Assembly (NCBI GenBank): GCA_902497095.1 | Contig: CABVDD010000019.1 | Coordinates: 1 to 40,428 of the forward strand | DNA: 40,428 bases | From: an uncultured Faecalicoccus sp. | GTDB taxonomy: Bacteria; Bacillota_I; Bacilli_A; Erysipelotrichales; Erysipelotrichaceae | Direction: 5' to 3' | Shown: positions 40,374 through 40,428 of the stretch, in pieces | Position numbering within the stretch: position 1 is the first letter of the stretch | Layout: each line of letters starts with the position of its first letter | Notes under the pieces: generated by a model | Database searches by the model: none | Told to the model about the DNA's origin: nothing | Seen by the model: only the letters and a program-made list of their open reading frames with translations | Program-made: the position numbers and the translations under genes

Positions 40374-40428
40374 CTAAATACCTAGTAAATAGTAACGCAA
40401 TTCAGCCATCTTTTCAATTCCCTTTGAA
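40374..40428 (-). CDS. C-terminal end of a minus-strand frame, possible transposase (partial)
   Basis: On the minus strand an open frame enters from the right edge and ends S-K-G-I-E-K-M-A-E-L-R-Y-Y-L-L-G-I at a TAG (40376-40374), just before the hairpin. A second frame ending at 40382 is also open, so frame choice is not certain. Identity as a transposase rests only on the IS-like repeat and terminator next to it. Confidence 0.3.
   Translation of the reverse strand, partial: SKGIEKMAELRYYLLGI

Larger units (their letters stand above)
40263..40428 (-). mobile_element. Probable end of an insertion sequence (runs off the right edge)
   Basis: GGGGCTGTAACGAG begins at 40263. Inverted repeats of this GGGGCTGT type are common at ends of IS1182-like and related elements. 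Inside it a strong hairpin (40312-40356) is followed by the end of a minus-strand frame. This order (frame end, terminator, terminal repeat) is typical for an IS transposase reading toward the repeat. The other end is outside the window, so this is inference. Confidence 0.4.

Overview
The window looks like a chromosomal segment of a low-G+C Firmicute. Gene content, the T-box in front of alaS and the Bacillus-like but thinned gene order fit a non-sporulating, gut-type Erysipelotrichia lineage; that assignment is inferred from protein character and synteny, not from a database search. Nearly all of the first 31.5 kb is a dense, mostly rightward block of core genes with short or overlapping junctions. 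The last 9 kb is accessory metabolism. Sequences resembling insertion-sequence ends sit at both edges.

Layout. (1) 1-460: a probable IS21-like end with three spaced terminal repeats, then tRNA-Leu(CAA) with its own promoter and terminator. (2) 461-2365: an ECF transporter S component, divergent from a MocR-type GntR/aminotransferase regulator in which the usual PLP-binding lysine is an arginine; the pair suggests vitamin B6 uptake and sensing. (3) 2340-11301: alaS under an alanine T-box riboswitch, ireB-ruvX-DUF1292-mltG, greA, comEA-comEC-holA. (4) rpsT (minus strand) faces fmt-lepA-hemW, rpsO, pnp. (5) pepV-trmB-thioredoxin-unknown-murC. (6) A ytxG/ytxH-like pair followed by a CcpA-like LacI-family gene, preceded by two cre-like boxes that suggest autoregulation. 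(7) ybeY (apparently leaderless)-dgkA-era-recO, an unknown tail-anchored protein, cmk-der-gpsA-hup.

Accessory part. A DeoR-family regulator is divergent from a compact hxlA-hxlB-cupin operon (hexulose-6-phosphate synthase, 6-phospho-3-hexuloisomerase, sugar-phosphate-type cupin), pointing to ribulose-monophosphate chemistry or a related sugar-phosphate route. A perfect 17-bp bidirectional terminator separates it from a DUF3089 lipoprotein. About 640 bp of very AT-rich, gene-free DNA with repeated TTTACATAAT words follows. Then comes a minus-strand three-gene oxidoreductase operon (GlpA-like FAD/[2Fe-2S] protein, FAD/NAD disulfide-type oxidoreductase, DUF1667) divergent from a LacI-family regulator, with repeated ATTAATCA inverted repeats between them as candidate operators. 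The right edge carries GGGGCTGT, a strong hairpin and the tail of a minus-strand reading frame, consistent with a second IS.

Functionally the core block covers translation (alaS, fmt, lepA, rpsO, rpsT, trmB, ybeY), ribosome or GTPase assembly factors (era, der), RNA decay (pnp), DNA uptake and repair (comEA/comEC, ruvX, recO, holA), cell wall (mltG, murC, dgkA) and lipid precursor supply (gpsA). I did not find a convincingly new multi-gene system. The most unusual points are the lysine-less MocR regulator, the cre-like pair before the ccpA-like operon, the leaderless ybeY, the two uncharacterised envelope or scaffold-like proteins, and the hxlAB-cupin operon.
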